Assembly (NCBI GenBank): GCA_963842355.1
Contig: CAWJGC010000004.1
Location: forward strand, 1,550,001 to 1,614,000
Direction of reading: 5' to 3'
Origin: JASHPR01 sp963842355
GTDB lineage: Bacteria; Actinomycetota; Actinomycetes; Streptosporangiales; Streptosporangiaceae
DNA: 64,000 nucleotides
Positions 43,191-51,688 of the stretch are shown one piece after another (position 1 is the first letter of the stretch; each line of letters starts with the position of its first letter). The notes beneath the pieces were generated by a model. It was given only the letters and a program-made list of their open reading frames with translations. It was not told the origin of the DNA and did no database searches. The translations under genes were made by a program, and so were the position numbers.

Positions 43191-43276
43191 GAATGCGCGT
43201 TTGGTGTACACCCACGTGCAGCATGTTCACATTCATCGGGGGTCTCGGCGGGCCCGGTCCGCTTAGGATCGGTGAT

Positions 43277-43885
43277 GTGCTGCGGGTGGGGCTGACCGGC
43301 GGGATCGGCGCGGGCAAGAGCGAGGTGTCACGGCGCCTGGCCGCGCAGGGCGCGGTCGTCATCGACGCGGACGCGATCGCCCGAGAGGTCGTCGCGCCCG
43401 GGACGGACGGCCTGGCCGAGGTAATCGAGGCATTCGGCCGGGAGGTGCTCGGCCCGGACGGGGAACTGGACCGGACCCGGCTGGGCGACATCGTGTTCGC
43501 CGACCCTGACCTGCGCGCCAGGCTCAACGCGATCATCCACCCGCGGGTCGGCGCCCGCATGGCCGAACGGGAGCGGGAGGCAGGGCCCGGCGCGATCGTG
43601 GTGCACGACGTTCCGCTGATCGCCGAGAACGGCCTAGCCGACGCCTACGACGTCGTGGTGGTCGTGGACGTGGCGCCACGGGTCCAGATCGAGCGACTGG
43701 TGCGGCACCGGGGCATGAACCGCGAGCAGGCCGCGGCCCGGATGGCCGCTCAGGCCACCCGGGAGCAGCGGCTGGCGATCGCCGGCATCGTGATCGACAA
43801 CTCCGGCTCGCTGGCCGAACTGGACCGGCAGGTCGGCGATCTGTGGGCGGACCTGCGCCGGCGCGCGTCCGTCTCGACCCGCTGA
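43277..43885 (+). CDS. coaE: dephospho-CoA kinase
   Basis: 202 residues from GTG 43277. Phosphorylates dephospho-CoA, the last step of coenzyme A synthesis. P-loop GLTGGIGAGKSEVSRRL; DADAIAREVVAPG (substrate Asp); HPRVGARM; VVHDVPLIAENGL (lid); QATREQRLAIAGIVIDNSG near the end. Length fits the family core; some actinobacteria carry a C-terminal extension that is absent here. Upstream in-frame ATG 43193 would read through repeat-derived sequence and is rejected. Confidence 0.95.
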   Translation: MLRVGLTGGIGAGKSEVSRRLAAQGAVVIDADAIAREVVAPGTDGLAEVIEAFGREVLGPDGELDRTRLGDIVFADPDLRARLNAIIHPRVGARMAEREREAGPGAIVVHDVPLIAENGLADAYDVVVVVDVAPRVQIERLVRHRGMNREQAAARMAAQATREQRLAIAGIVIDNSGSLAELDRQVGDLWADLRRRASVSTR

Positions 43886-43892
43886 GCGCGCC

Positions 43893-43972
43893 GCGAAAGG
43901 CCCGCGAAAGGCGCCCGCCCGCGAAAGGCGCCCGCCCGCGAAAGGCGCCCGCCCGCGAAAGGCACCTGTCCG
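43893..43972. repeat. 17-bp tandem repeat after coaE
   Basis: GCGAAAGG recurs at 43893, 43904, 43921, 43938 and 43955 in a 17-bp unit GCGAAAGGCGCCCGCCC (first interval 11 bp). It begins just after the coaE stop and ends about 25 bp before the next gene. Confidence 0.9.
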
Positions 43973-43998
43973 CCCGGTGACCTTGATACGTTTCGTAG

Positions 43999-44376
43999 GT
44001 GTCTGCGGCGTCGGACGGCGAGGTCCCCGAGATCGTGTTCGTGCCCGCGCGCCCCGATGTCCGGCCCGACCGCGACGGCGACGTGATCTTCGAGGTGCGC
44101 CCGGTCGCGGACGGCGGGCGGGCCTTGCCGGCGTTCACGACGCTCGACCGGCTGGTGGCGGCGCTCGGCCACGAGCAGCCGTGGGTGGCGCTCCCGCTGC
44201 GCAACGTCCAGGTGATCGTGGGTGGCGCCGGGGTGGACCGGGTCGTGCTCGACCCCGGGGCCGAGCCGGGCGCATGGCGCTGGCAGGCCAGCGACCTGGA
44301 GGCGCTGGAGGCCCGGGAAGAGCAAGAAGCCCGGGAAGAGCAAGAAGCCCGGGAAGTGCGGGAACGGAGGCAGTGA
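43999..44376 (+). CDS. SseB/SAV_915-like protein of WXG cluster
   Basis: 125 residues from GTG 43999. The body IVFVPARPDVRPDRDGDVIF, ALPAFTTLDRLVAALG and WVALPLRNVQVIVGG follows the pattern of SseB-like (SAV_915) proteins, small single-domain proteins of unknown role. The C-terminus is a charged repeat, EAREEQEAREEQEAREVRER, from an 18-bp duplication. Its stop overlaps the next ATG (TGATG), so it is coupled to a WXG-like gene. A chaperone or adaptor role for the locus is inference. Confidence 0.65.
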   Translation: MSAASDGEVPEIVFVPARPDVRPDRDGDVIFEVRPVADGGRALPAFTTLDRLVAALGHEQPWVALPLRNVQVIVGGAGVDRVVLDPGAEPGAWRWQASDLEALEAREEQEAREEQEAREVRERRQ

Positions 44377-44702
44377 TGCTGGTCGGCGGTGGCGGCGGCA
44401 ACGGTTTCCAGGTGGTGATGTCGGACCTGCTCGACGCGTCGGCCACGTTCGGCTCCGAGGCCGCGACGTTCAAGGCGATCATGCCGGACGGCGGCCCGTC
44501 GTGCCCGGACGGCGGAGACGGTGCCTTCGACCAGAACCTTCAGGTCGTGGTGCAGATGATCGCCGCCTTGCACCTGCAGGCCGCCGGCGTCATGGAGAGC
44601 GATTCCGCCAAGCTGAAGCAGGCCCACGACAACTACGCCCATACCGAGGAGAGCTTGACTCAGCTCTGCCAGCAGATCAGTTCCCCCCTCAAGATCAACT
44701 AA
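44376..44702 (+). CDS. small WXG100/ESX-like protein
   Basis: 108 residues. A Gly-rich N-terminus is followed by two predicted helices (DLLDASATFGSEAATFKAIM; NLQVVVQMIAALHLQAAGVM) separated by a Pro/Gly/Asp-rich turn, then SDSAKLKQAHDNYAHTEESL. This is the size and helix-turn-helix layout of ESX/WXG100 partners, although a clear WxG is lacking (the turn has PDGGPSCPDGG). It is related, as far as I recall, to DUF6317 proteins. Eleven bases separate it from the larger WXG-type gene. Confidence 0.6.
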   Translation: MLVGGGGGNGFQVVMSDLLDASATFGSEAATFKAIMPDGGPSCPDGGDGAFDQNLQVVVQMIAALHLQAAGVMESDSAKLKQAHDNYAHTEESLTQLCQQISSPLKIN

Positions 44703-44712
44703 GGGAAGCGCA

Positions 44713-46095
44713 GTGGCCGCCACCGCTACTCTGCCGACGAAAGCCCTGGCTCCCCTGGCGCCGTTCGCCCATGACTGGGTCGGTGGCGACATCCACGGAC
44801 TCGCCGGGTTCGCCGGGACGCTCTACGGCTACGTCCCGCAGATGGAGGACGTGATCACCGCCCTGAACCAGAAGGTGAGCCAGATCGTCGGCGACGCGGG
44901 CTGGCAGGGCGCCGCCGCGTCGGCCTTCACCGGCAACTGGGAGAAAGTCTCGGCCGAGACCAACGCGATCGGGCTGGTGATCATCCAGACCGGGAGCATC
45001 GTCGACCAGCTGGCCGTGGACCTGGCCAAGATCGAGAACGCGCTGGAGCAGGCCGCCGACCAGGCCGCGGCGCACGGCGTGCAGATCGGCGGCAACGGGC
45101 AGCCGCCGCAGGTCTGCTACGGCAACCGGACCCAGGAGGACTGGCGGCTCGGCTACGACTCGTTCTACCAGCAGTGCCGGGCGGCCGCGGAGAACGCCCG
45201 GGTTCAGGCCGCGGGTGCCCTGCAGCAGGTCTACGGGGCCATGACCTCGGGCCGGCCCGGCACGGCCGACGCGCCCGGCATCGGCGGAAAGATCGGCGAG
45301 GGCTCGACGCTCGCCGACTACCTGGCCGACCTGCTGGCCACGCCCACCGCGTACTCCAGGCAGGTCGCCGCCACGGTGGCCGAACTCGGGGAGAAGGCGA
45401 CCAAGGCCAGGCAGGCCTGGCTCGCCGCCCAGGCGGCCGCCCGGCAGGCCAACGGCCGGTTCGGCGTGATGCCCGACGACGTCAAGCAGGCGCTGCGCGA
45501 CGCCAAGACCGAACTCGCCTCCGCGGAAGGGGACCTGGCCAAGGCCGAGGAAGGCGAGAACGCGTTCACCAAGTTCTTCGGCACCAAGGTGTCCGACCTG
45601 CCGGGGCTGAGCAAGGTGGCCGACGGGGTCGAAGACTCGGGCCTGCTCGGCCGGGCCCTCGACGTCCCGGTCATCGACATCGTGGCCGGGGGCATCGCCA
45701 CCGTCATCAACGCGCAGCAGGACGAGCAGCACGGCGTACCGGGGTGGCTGGCCTACCCGCTCGAGACCGGCGGCACCGTGGCCAGCATCGCCGCGGGGAC
45801 GGCGGTCGCCGCGGTCGTCGGCGGGGCCGTGGCCGGGCTGTCCATCGCCGGCGCGCCGGTGCTGGGCGTGGCGGCGGGGGTCGCGGTCGGCGGCGTGGTC
45901 GCCTACGGCGTGGGCGACTACATTCACAACTACATCGAGGACTTCGGCGCGCAGTGGCACCAGCACGGCGTGCTGGGGATCGTCACCGACTTCGGGGCTG
46001 CGGGCGTCGGTACCTGGGACGACACCAAGCAGTTGGCCGGGGATGCCGGCCACGCGGCCAGTAGCGTGTGGCACGGCATCACGTCCCTGTTCTAG
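44713..46095 (+). CDS. large WXG-type protein with glycine-rich hydrophobic C-terminus
   Basis: 460 residues from GTG 44713; AAGGGAAG precedes. The N-terminal ~100 residues are WXG100-like with AGWQGAAASAFTGNWEKV (WxG) between two long helices. Two cysteines (QVCYGN, QQCRAA) lie near residues 135-155. A helical middle with KATKARQAWLAAQAAA and DAKTELASAEGDLAKAEEG could form a coiled coil. Residues ~355-405 are a long Gly/Ala/Val hydrophobic stretch (VASIAAGTAVAAVVGGAVAG and so on) resembling glycine-zipper membrane-inserting segments. No enzyme motif is found. Probably a type VII-type secreted protein; no secretion machinery is in the window. Function unknown. Confidence 0.65.
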   Translation: MAATATLPTKALAPLAPFAHDWVGGDIHGLAGFAGTLYGYVPQMEDVITALNQKVSQIVGDAGWQGAAASAFTGNWEKVSAETNAIGLVIIQTGSIVDQLAVDLAKIENALEQAADQAAAHGVQIGGNGQPPQVCYGNRTQEDWRLGYDSFYQQCRAAAENARVQAAGALQQVYGAMTSGRPGTADAPGIGGKIGEGSTLADYLADLLATPTAYSRQVAATVAELGEKATKARQAWLAAQAAARQANGRFGVMPDDVKQALRDAKTELASAEGDLAKAEEGENAFTKFFGTKVSDLPGLSKVADGVEDSGLLGRALDVPVIDIVAGGIATVINAQQDEQHGVPGWLAYPLETGGTVASIAAGTAVAAVVGGAVAGLSIAGAPVLGVAAGVAVGGVVAYGVGDYIHNYIEDFGAQWHQHGVLGIVTDFGAAGVGTWDDTKQLAGDAGHAASSVWHGITSLF

Positions 46096-46108
46096 CCGGG
46101 AGGAGCGG

Positions 46109-46864
46109 ATGGGCCTGTTCGACCGCTCGGCCGGCAAGCTGGCCAGCAGCACGACGCTGCTGTTCACTGCCGACCCCGGGGAGGCGCTCCTCGACGCGGC
46201 GCGGCTGTACGACCCCGAGGTGCGGCGATGGCACGGCCGGCTGGTGTTCCGCAACGGCGTGCTGCTGTTCGGGCCGGTGGCGGTGACGCCCAAGCTCGAG
46301 CAGCAGGCGGGGCTCCCGGCCGGGACGGCGGTGGCCTGGTACACGGCCGCGGCCGGGCAGCAGACCAGCCAGCAGCGCAGCCACGAGGCGAAGATGGAGG
46401 ACGGCGACCGGCTGGTGCGCGGCCTGGCCGAGCGGCTGGGCGGGACCGTCAAGTACGCCGGCCCCCAGCCCAGCCTCGCGCTGCTCGCGTCGGTGTACAG
46501 CGAGCAGGCCCTGGCCGCGGACCAGGTGATCGAGGTGCTGCGGCCCTACGGCGGGAACTTCAGGGTCGAGGACGAGAAGGCGGACTCCTACAGCCTCAGC
46601 GGCCACGGGACGTTTTTCTACGTCGCCTACTGGTCACCGCGGCTGTACCGGGAGCGGGACGCGCCGCCCGCGGTCGGCTCGATCCGCCCCCACCCGCTCC
46701 ACCACTGGGACCTGCACGGGGGCACCAGCGCTCGCCGCGCCCCGCGCGAACTGGCCCTGAAGATCGGCGAGGCGGCGCTCGCGCTGGCCGGCCGGTCCGG
46801 CGGGGTCGCCGTGGACATGCTCGGATTCCGCATCGGACGCGCCGAGGACCTGCTCCCGCGCTGA
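46109..46864 (+). CDS. uncharacterised protein of WXG cluster
   Basis: 251 residues from ATG 46109 with GGGAGGAG just upstream. No signal peptide or membrane segment. Mixed alpha/beta text such as RLYDPEVRRWHGRLVFRNGV, AADQVIEVLRPYGGNFRVED and YVAYWSPRLYRERDAPP; it ends in MLGFRIGRAEDLLPR. I do not recognise the family. It lies 13 bp after the large WXG gene, so it may be an immunity, chaperone or adaptor protein for that product; this is only inferred from position. Confidence 0.7.
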   Translation: MGLFDRSAGKLASSTTLLFTADPGEALLDAARLYDPEVRRWHGRLVFRNGVLLFGPVAVTPKLEQQAGLPAGTAVAWYTAAAGQQTSQQRSHEAKMEDGDRLVRGLAERLGGTVKYAGPQPSLALLASVYSEQALAADQVIEVLRPYGGNFRVEDEKADSYSLSGHGTFFYVAYWSPRLYRERDAPPAVGSIRPHPLHHWDLHGGTSARRAPRELALKIGEAALALAGRSGGVAVDMLGFRIGRAEDLLPR

Positions 46865-46938
46865 AGTGACCGGGCCGCCGGGAATGTCGGCAGGCCGCCC
46901 TACATTGTTAGCGTGAGGGTTCAGCCTTGGAGGGAGTC

Positions 46939-49062
46939 ATGCGTCCGGTAACCGACTTGCAGCGGAGCGTTGCCCCCTTCGAGGTCATCACCGACATGAC
47001 ACCGGCCGGGGACCAGCCGCAGGCCATCGACGAGATGCAGCAGCGGATCCAGTCCGGTGCCCAGGACACGGTGCTGCTCGGCGCGACCGGCACCGGCAAG
47101 ACCGCGACGGTCGCCTGGCTGGCCGAGCGGCTGCAGCGCCCGGCGCTGGTCATGCTGCCGAACAAGACCCTCGCCGCGCAGTTCGCCAACGAACTGCGCG
47201 AGATGCTGCCCAACAACGCGGTCGAGTACTTCGTCTCCTACTACGACTACTACCAGCCGGAGGCCTACGTACCGCAGACCGACACCTACATCGAGAAGGA
47301 CTCCTCGATCAACGACGAGGTGGACCGGCTCCGGCACTCCGCGACCAACTCGCTGCTCACCCGCCGGGACACGATCGTCGTCGCGTCCGTGTCCTGCATC
47401 TACGGCCTGGGCACGCCGCAGGAGTACGTGGACCGCATGGCCAGCCTGCACGTGGGCGACACGATCGAGCGGGACGTCCTGCTGCGCAAGCTGGTCGGCA
47501 TGCAGTACACCCGCAACGACCTGGCCTTCACCCGCGGCACGTTCCGGGTGCGCGGCGACACCATCGAGGTGATCCCGGTCTACGAGGAGTTCGCCGTGCG
47601 GATCGAGATGTTCGGCGACCAGATCGAGCGGCTGATGACGCTGCACCCCCTGACCGGCGAGGTGATCAGCGAGGACGACGAGCTGTACATCTTCCCGGCC
47701 ACGCACTACGTGGCGGGCCCGGAGCGGATGGAGCGGGCCATCGCGGGCATCGAGGCCGAACTCGAGGAGCGGCTGGCGGAGCTCGACCAGTCGGGCAAGC
47801 TGCTCGAGGCCCAGCGGCTGCGGATGCGCACCACCTACGACATCGAGATGCTGCGCCAGGTGGGCAGCTGCTCGGGGATCGAGAACTACTCGCGGCACAT
47901 CGACGGGCGCGAGGCCGGCAGCCCGCCCAACACGCTGCTCGATTACTTCCCCGAGGACTTCCTGCTGGTCATCGACGAGTCGCACAACACGGTCCCGCAG
48001 ATCGGCGCCATGTACGAGGGGGATGTCTCCCGGAAGCGGATGCTGGTCGAGCACGGGTTCCGGCTGCCGAGCGCGATCGACAACCGGCCGCTGACCTGGG
48101 AGGAGTTCGGGGACCGGATCGGCCAGACGCTGTACCTGTCGGCCACCCCGGGCCCCTACGAGCTGCAGCGGGTGCGCGGCGAGGTGACCGAGCAGGTCAT
48201 TCGGCCGACCGGGCTGATCGACCCCGAGGTGATCATCAAGCCGACCAAGGGCCAGATCGACGACCTCGTGCACGAGATCCGGGAGCGCGCCGAGCGTGAC
48301 GAGCGGGTCCTGGTGACCACGCTGACCAAGAAGATGGCCGAGGACCTCACCGACTACCTGCTCGAGCTGGGCATCAGGGCCAGGTACCTGCACAGCGAGG
48401 TGGACACGCTGCGCCGGGTCGAGCTGCTGCGCGAGCTCCGGCTCGGCGAGTACGACGTTCTCGTCGGCATCAACCTGCTCCGCGAGGGCCTGGACCTGCC
48501 CGAGGTGTCCCTGGTGTCGATCCTCGACGCGGACAAGGAAGGCTTCCTGCGGTCGGGGACGTCACTGATCCAGACGATCGGGCGCGCGGCGCGGAACGTC
48601 TCCGGCCAGGTGCACATGTACGCCGACAAGGTGACTCCCTCGATGCAGCGGGCGATCGACGAGACGAACCGGCGCCGGGCCAAGCAGGTCGCCTACAACA
48701 CCGAGCGCGGCCTCGACCCGCAGCCGCTGCGCAAGCGCATCGCCGACATCCTCGACCAGCTGGCCCGCGAGGACGCGGACACCGAGAAGCTCCTCGGCGG
48801 ATCTGGCCGCCAGCAGAGCCGGGGCAAGGCGCCCGTGCCCGGCCTGTCCTCGCGGGTCAGGGCGGCCGCGGCCGGCGCGGGGGAGGGCGGGCACCGCGGC
48901 GGCGGGCCCGCGCGCGAGGACCTGATGGCCCTCATCACCGAGCTCACCGACCAGATGCACGTCGCCGCGGCCGAGCTGCAGTTCGAGATCGCCGCCCGGA
49001 TCCGTGACGAGATCAAGGAACTGAAGCACGAGCTGCGCGGCATGCAGGCCGCCGGCGTGTAA
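46939..49062 (+). CDS. uvrB: excinuclease ABC subunit B
   Basis: 707 residues. Damage-verifying helicase-like subunit of nucleotide excision repair. Walker A LGATGTGKTATVAWL; beta-hairpin region YYDYYQPEAYVPQTDTYIEK; helicase motifs VIDESHNTVPQ, YLSATPGPYEL, YLHSEVDTLRR and QTIGRAARNVSGQ; the C-terminal UVR domain (ELQFEIAARIRDEIKELKHE) binds UvrC. ATG 46939 is preferred because TTGGAGGG lies just before it; the in-frame TTG 46927 is part of that ribosome-binding site. Confidence 0.97.
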   Translation: MRPVTDLQRSVAPFEVITDMTPAGDQPQAIDEMQQRIQSGAQDTVLLGATGTGKTATVAWLAERLQRPALVMLPNKTLAAQFANELREMLPNNAVEYFVSYYDYYQPEAYVPQTDTYIEKDSSINDEVDRLRHSATNSLLTRRDTIVVASVSCIYGLGTPQEYVDRMASLHVGDTIERDVLLRKLVGMQYTRNDLAFTRGTFRVRGDTIEVIPVYEEFAVRIEMFGDQIERLMTLHPLTGEVISEDDELYIFPATHYVAGPERMERAIAGIEAELEERLAELDQSGKLLEAQRLRMRTTYDIEMLRQVGSCSGIENYSRHIDGREAGSPPNTLLDYFPEDFLLVIDESHNTVPQIGAMYEGDVSRKRMLVEHGFRLPSAIDNRPLTWEEFGDRIGQTLYLSATPGPYELQRVRGEVTEQVIRPTGLIDPEVIIKPTKGQIDDLVHEIRERAERDERVLVTTLTKKMAEDLTDYLLELGIRARYLHSEVDTLRRVELLRELRLGEYDVLVGINLLREGLDLPEVSLVSILDADKEGFLRSGTSLIQTIGRAARNVSGQVHMYADKVTPSMQRAIDETNRRRAKQVAYNTERGLDPQPLRKRIADILDQLAREDADTEKLLGGSGRQQSRGKAPVPGLSSRVRAAAAGAGEGGHRGGGPAREDLMALITELTDQMHVAAAELQFEIAARIRDEIKELKHELRGMQAAGV

Positions 49063-49124
49063 CTTCGGCCGCGGCCGGCGGAACCGGCGGGCTCATCTCT
49101 GCCGTCCAAGGGTTGGAGGCAGCC

Positions 49125-49788
49125 ATGCACGAGATGATCCGGCCGCGGGGAAAATGCGGGAAAAGGCGCCTGAACGGGAACCGGGTGGTGCTGCGGTGCG
49201 CCGCCGCGGCTCTCGGCGCGGTGGTGCTCGCCGCGTGCGGCAGCGTCGCCGCGTCCGGCTCGGGGGGCGCGTCCGGCGGGGGTTCACCGTCGGTCCAGCC
49301 GTCCGCCACGGGCGGGCTCGGGGTCGCCGTCCCCGTCCGCCACCAGCGCGGGCCCGTCCGCGCAGGTCCCGCTGTGCCAGGACGCCGCGACGGTCACCAG
49401 CGTGGAGATCTCCCGGCTGCACGGCCGGGTGCCGGAACTGCAGACCGGGATTCCGAACGAGGTCGTCGTCACCAACCCGACCCTGGTGCGGGCGCTGGCC
49501 CGGGCGCTGTGCGGGCTGCCGCCGATGCCGCGCGACGTGCTTCACTGCCCGGCCCTGTTCCTCGGCACGAGCTATATCCTTCACTTCACGGTGAACGGCC
49601 GTCCGCTTCCGACGGTTAGCATCCAGGGGACGGGCTGCGAGGCGGTCACCGGGGTCGGCCCGGTCCGCCGGGCCACGTCGCCGGCGTTCTGGCAGACGCT
49701 GACCAGGGCCGTGGGCCGGATACCGCCGGGGCCACCGGTGTACACGCCCGCCGGGACGGTGCTCACGCCCGCGGCGGCCGTCCGCTAG
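49125..49788 (+). CDS. putative lipoprotein, one frame break
   Basis: About 220 residues once one G is removed near 49,308-49,320. Signal peptide with RRLNGNRVVLRCAAAALGA and lipobox LAAC (residues 35-38), then a Ser/Gly/Pro-rich linker that continues smoothly across the break (SGSPSPSATSAGPSAQV). The mature domain reads VTSVEISRLHGRVPELQTG, VTNPTLVRALARALCGLPP and YILHFTVNGRPLPTVSIQG. Cys residues in LCGLP, LHCPA and TGCEA could form disulfides. A secreted, membrane-anchored protein of unknown function. ATG 49125 has GGAGG six bases before it. Confidence 0.7.
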
Positions 49789-49827
49789 CCGGCCCGGCGA
49801 CCGGGCCGCCTGCCCCGAGGAGGGTAT

Positions 49828-50463
49828 GTGACCCGTGCGACCCGCGAGACCTGCGCCACCTGGGTGATGTTCGACTACGGGGGCGTGGTCTCGCACCCGC
49901 CATCGGAGCAGCACCTCGCCTCGCTGGCCGCAGTGGCGCAGGCCCCCGTTCCGGCCCTTATGGAGGCGTACTGGTCCTGGCGGCGCGCCTACGACCTCGC
50001 GGAACTGGACGCAGCCGGATACTGGCGGCAGGTGGGGCGCAGCCTGGGGCGCGATTACGGCGAGGCCGAGATCTCCGAGCTGGTCCGGCTGGACCGGGCC
50101 GCGTGGCTGCGGCTGCAGGCCGGAACGGTGGCGCTGATCGAGGACCTGGCGGCCGCGGGACGGCCGCTCGCGATGCTGTCCAACGCGCCCGACGATCTCG
50201 CCGAGGCGATCAGCGAGCTGCCGATAGCCGCGCATTTCGGACATCTGATATTCAGCTGTGAGCTGAAGTCCGCGAAGCCGGATCCGGAGTGCTACGGGCG
50301 CGCGCTCGCCAGGATCGGGGCCCGGCCCGACGAGGTCATCTTCGTCGACGACCGCGGCGTGAACGTGGCGGCGGCGGCCGCCCTGGGCCTGCGGTCGGTG
50401 CAGTTCACCAGTCCGTCTGGGGTACGCGCGGCGGTCGCCGACCGGCTGGCCGCGTGCGGCTGA
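49828..50463 (+). CDS. HAD-superfamily (IA) hydrolase
   Basis: 211 residues from GTG 49828 with GAGGAGGG upstream. Nucleophile motif VMFDYGGVVSHPP, AMLSNAPDDLAEAI (motif II), ELKSAKPDPECYGRAL (motif III Lys) and IFVDDRGVNVAAAAALG (motif IV acidic pair). It resembles the phosphatase domain of YihX/epoxide-hydrolase-N-like proteins. The substrate is unknown. A GC hairpin follows the stop. Confidence 0.88.
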   Translation: MTRATRETCATWVMFDYGGVVSHPPSEQHLASLAAVAQAPVPALMEAYWSWRRAYDLAELDAAGYWRQVGRSLGRDYGEAEISELVRLDRAAWLRLQAGTVALIEDLAAAGRPLAMLSNAPDDLAEAISELPIAAHFGHLIFSCELKSAKPDPECYGRALARIGARPDEVIFVDDRGVNVAAAAALGLRSVQFTSPSGVRAAVADRLAACG

Positions 50464-50468
50464 GCCGA

Positions 50469-50497
50469 GCCGCCGGGCCCGGACGGCCCGGGGCGGC
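50469..50497 (+). terminator. GC hairpin after HAD gene
   Basis: GCCGCCGGGCC pairs with GGCCC-G-GGGCGGC around a five-base loop, starting six bases after the stop; TT follows. Likely transcription stop. Confidence 0.55.
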
Positions 50498-50593
50498 TTC
50501 CCTGGCGGGTCTGGGGCGGTCCGGGGCCTTCTGCGCCGGTTACGGAGAACGCGGCCCCAGCGGGCGCTCCAGGAGCAGCGTAGGGTCGTAACT

Positions 50594-51541
50594 ATGCTGG
50601 CGAGCCTGGTCGCCGCGCTGGTGTCGGCCTTCTGTTACGGAGTCGCCGCGGTCATGCAGGCCATGGCCGTCCGTTCGGCGAGCCTTCGGCCGGCCCGCAT
50701 CCGGGACGGGAATCCCGCCGCCGGCCGGGTGGATCCCGGCCTGATCGTCCGGCTGCTCGGCCAGTGGCGCTTCCTGGCCAGCCTCGGCATCGACATCATC
50801 GGGTTCCTGGCCCAACTCGTGGCGCTGCGGCGGCTGCCGCTGTTCGCGGTGCAGGCCGTGATCGCGTCCAACCTCGCGGTTACCGCGGTGTTCGCGGCGT
50901 GGTTCATGCGGGTCCGGCTCGGCCTGCGGGAATGGCTGGCGGTCACCGGGGTGGTCTTCGGGGTGGGCCTGCTCGGCACCTCGGCCGGAGCGCAGGGCGC
51001 GGCGGATGTCGATCCCCCCTTCCAGATCGCGCTGATGGTCACGGTGGCCGGCGTCGCCGTGGCCGGAATGGCCGCGGCCAAGCTGCCCAACCCGGCCCGC
51101 ACGCCGGTGCTCGGCGCCTGCGCCGGACTCGGGTACGCGGTGCTCGCCGTCTCCGCCCGGATCCTGCCGGGATTCGCGCCGCAGCAGCTCGTGCGCAACC
51201 CGGCCACGTACACGCTGGCGGCGGCCGGGATCGTGTCGTTCATGCTCTACGCCACGGCCCTGGAAGGCGGCAGCGTGACCGTGGCCACGGCCGCCGTGGT
51301 CCTGGTCGAGACCGTACCGCCCGCCTTGGTGGGGGTCTTGTTCCTCGGTGACACCACCCGGCACGGCCTGACCGGGGTGGCCGTGCTCGGCTTCGTCCTC
51401 GCGGTGGCCAGCGCGGTGGCCCTGGCCCGCTTCGGCGAGGCTGGTGAACAGCGAGAACCCGGATCGCCCGGGCAGGCGTCCTCGCGTTCCCGGGATCGGT
51501 CCCAGGCCATGTCTCCCAGCTCGCCTGCGGGGCGCCTTTGA
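50594..51541 (+). CDS. DMT-superfamily-like integral membrane protein
   Basis: 315 residues with nine or ten hydrophobic segments. It opens with LVAALVSAFCYGVAAVMQAM, and VVLVETVPPALVGVLFLGD near the end is typical of EamA/NIPA-like transporters, as is FAVQAVIASNLAVTAVFAA. The C-terminal ~35 residues are a Ser/Arg/Gln-rich cytosolic tail. Substrate unknown. It is 150 bp before pyrG and appears to be an insertion relative to the recN/nadK neighbourhood often seen there; that comparison is from memory. Confidence 0.8.
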   Translation: MLASLVAALVSAFCYGVAAVMQAMAVRSASLRPARIRDGNPAAGRVDPGLIVRLLGQWRFLASLGIDIIGFLAQLVALRRLPLFAVQAVIASNLAVTAVFAAWFMRVRLGLREWLAVTGVVFGVGLLGTSAGAQGAADVDPPFQIALMVTVAGVAVAGMAAAKLPNPARTPVLGACAGLGYAVLAVSARILPGFAPQQLVRNPATYTLAAAGIVSFMLYATALEGGSVTVATAAVVLVETVPPALVGVLFLGDTTRHGLTGVAVLGFVLAVASAVALARFGEAGEQREPGSPGQASSRSRDRSQAMSPSSPAGRL

Positions 51542-51688
51542 CCGCTTTTGTCCCTGGTCAGCGCCGGTCTCACCGGAGTATGACCTGGTCGCGTTCGTGT
51601 TGCGGACCGGCGCGGCGGCGCCGGCTGATATCCTGAGACCCCGTGGACCGGCGGACTTACCGCAGGGCAATGACCACGGGAGCCTTAC

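Noticed and set aside
42896..43192. ORF of Arg/Pro repeats between rpsA and coaE
   Set aside because: Arises from the minisatellite; no ribosome-binding site and no family.
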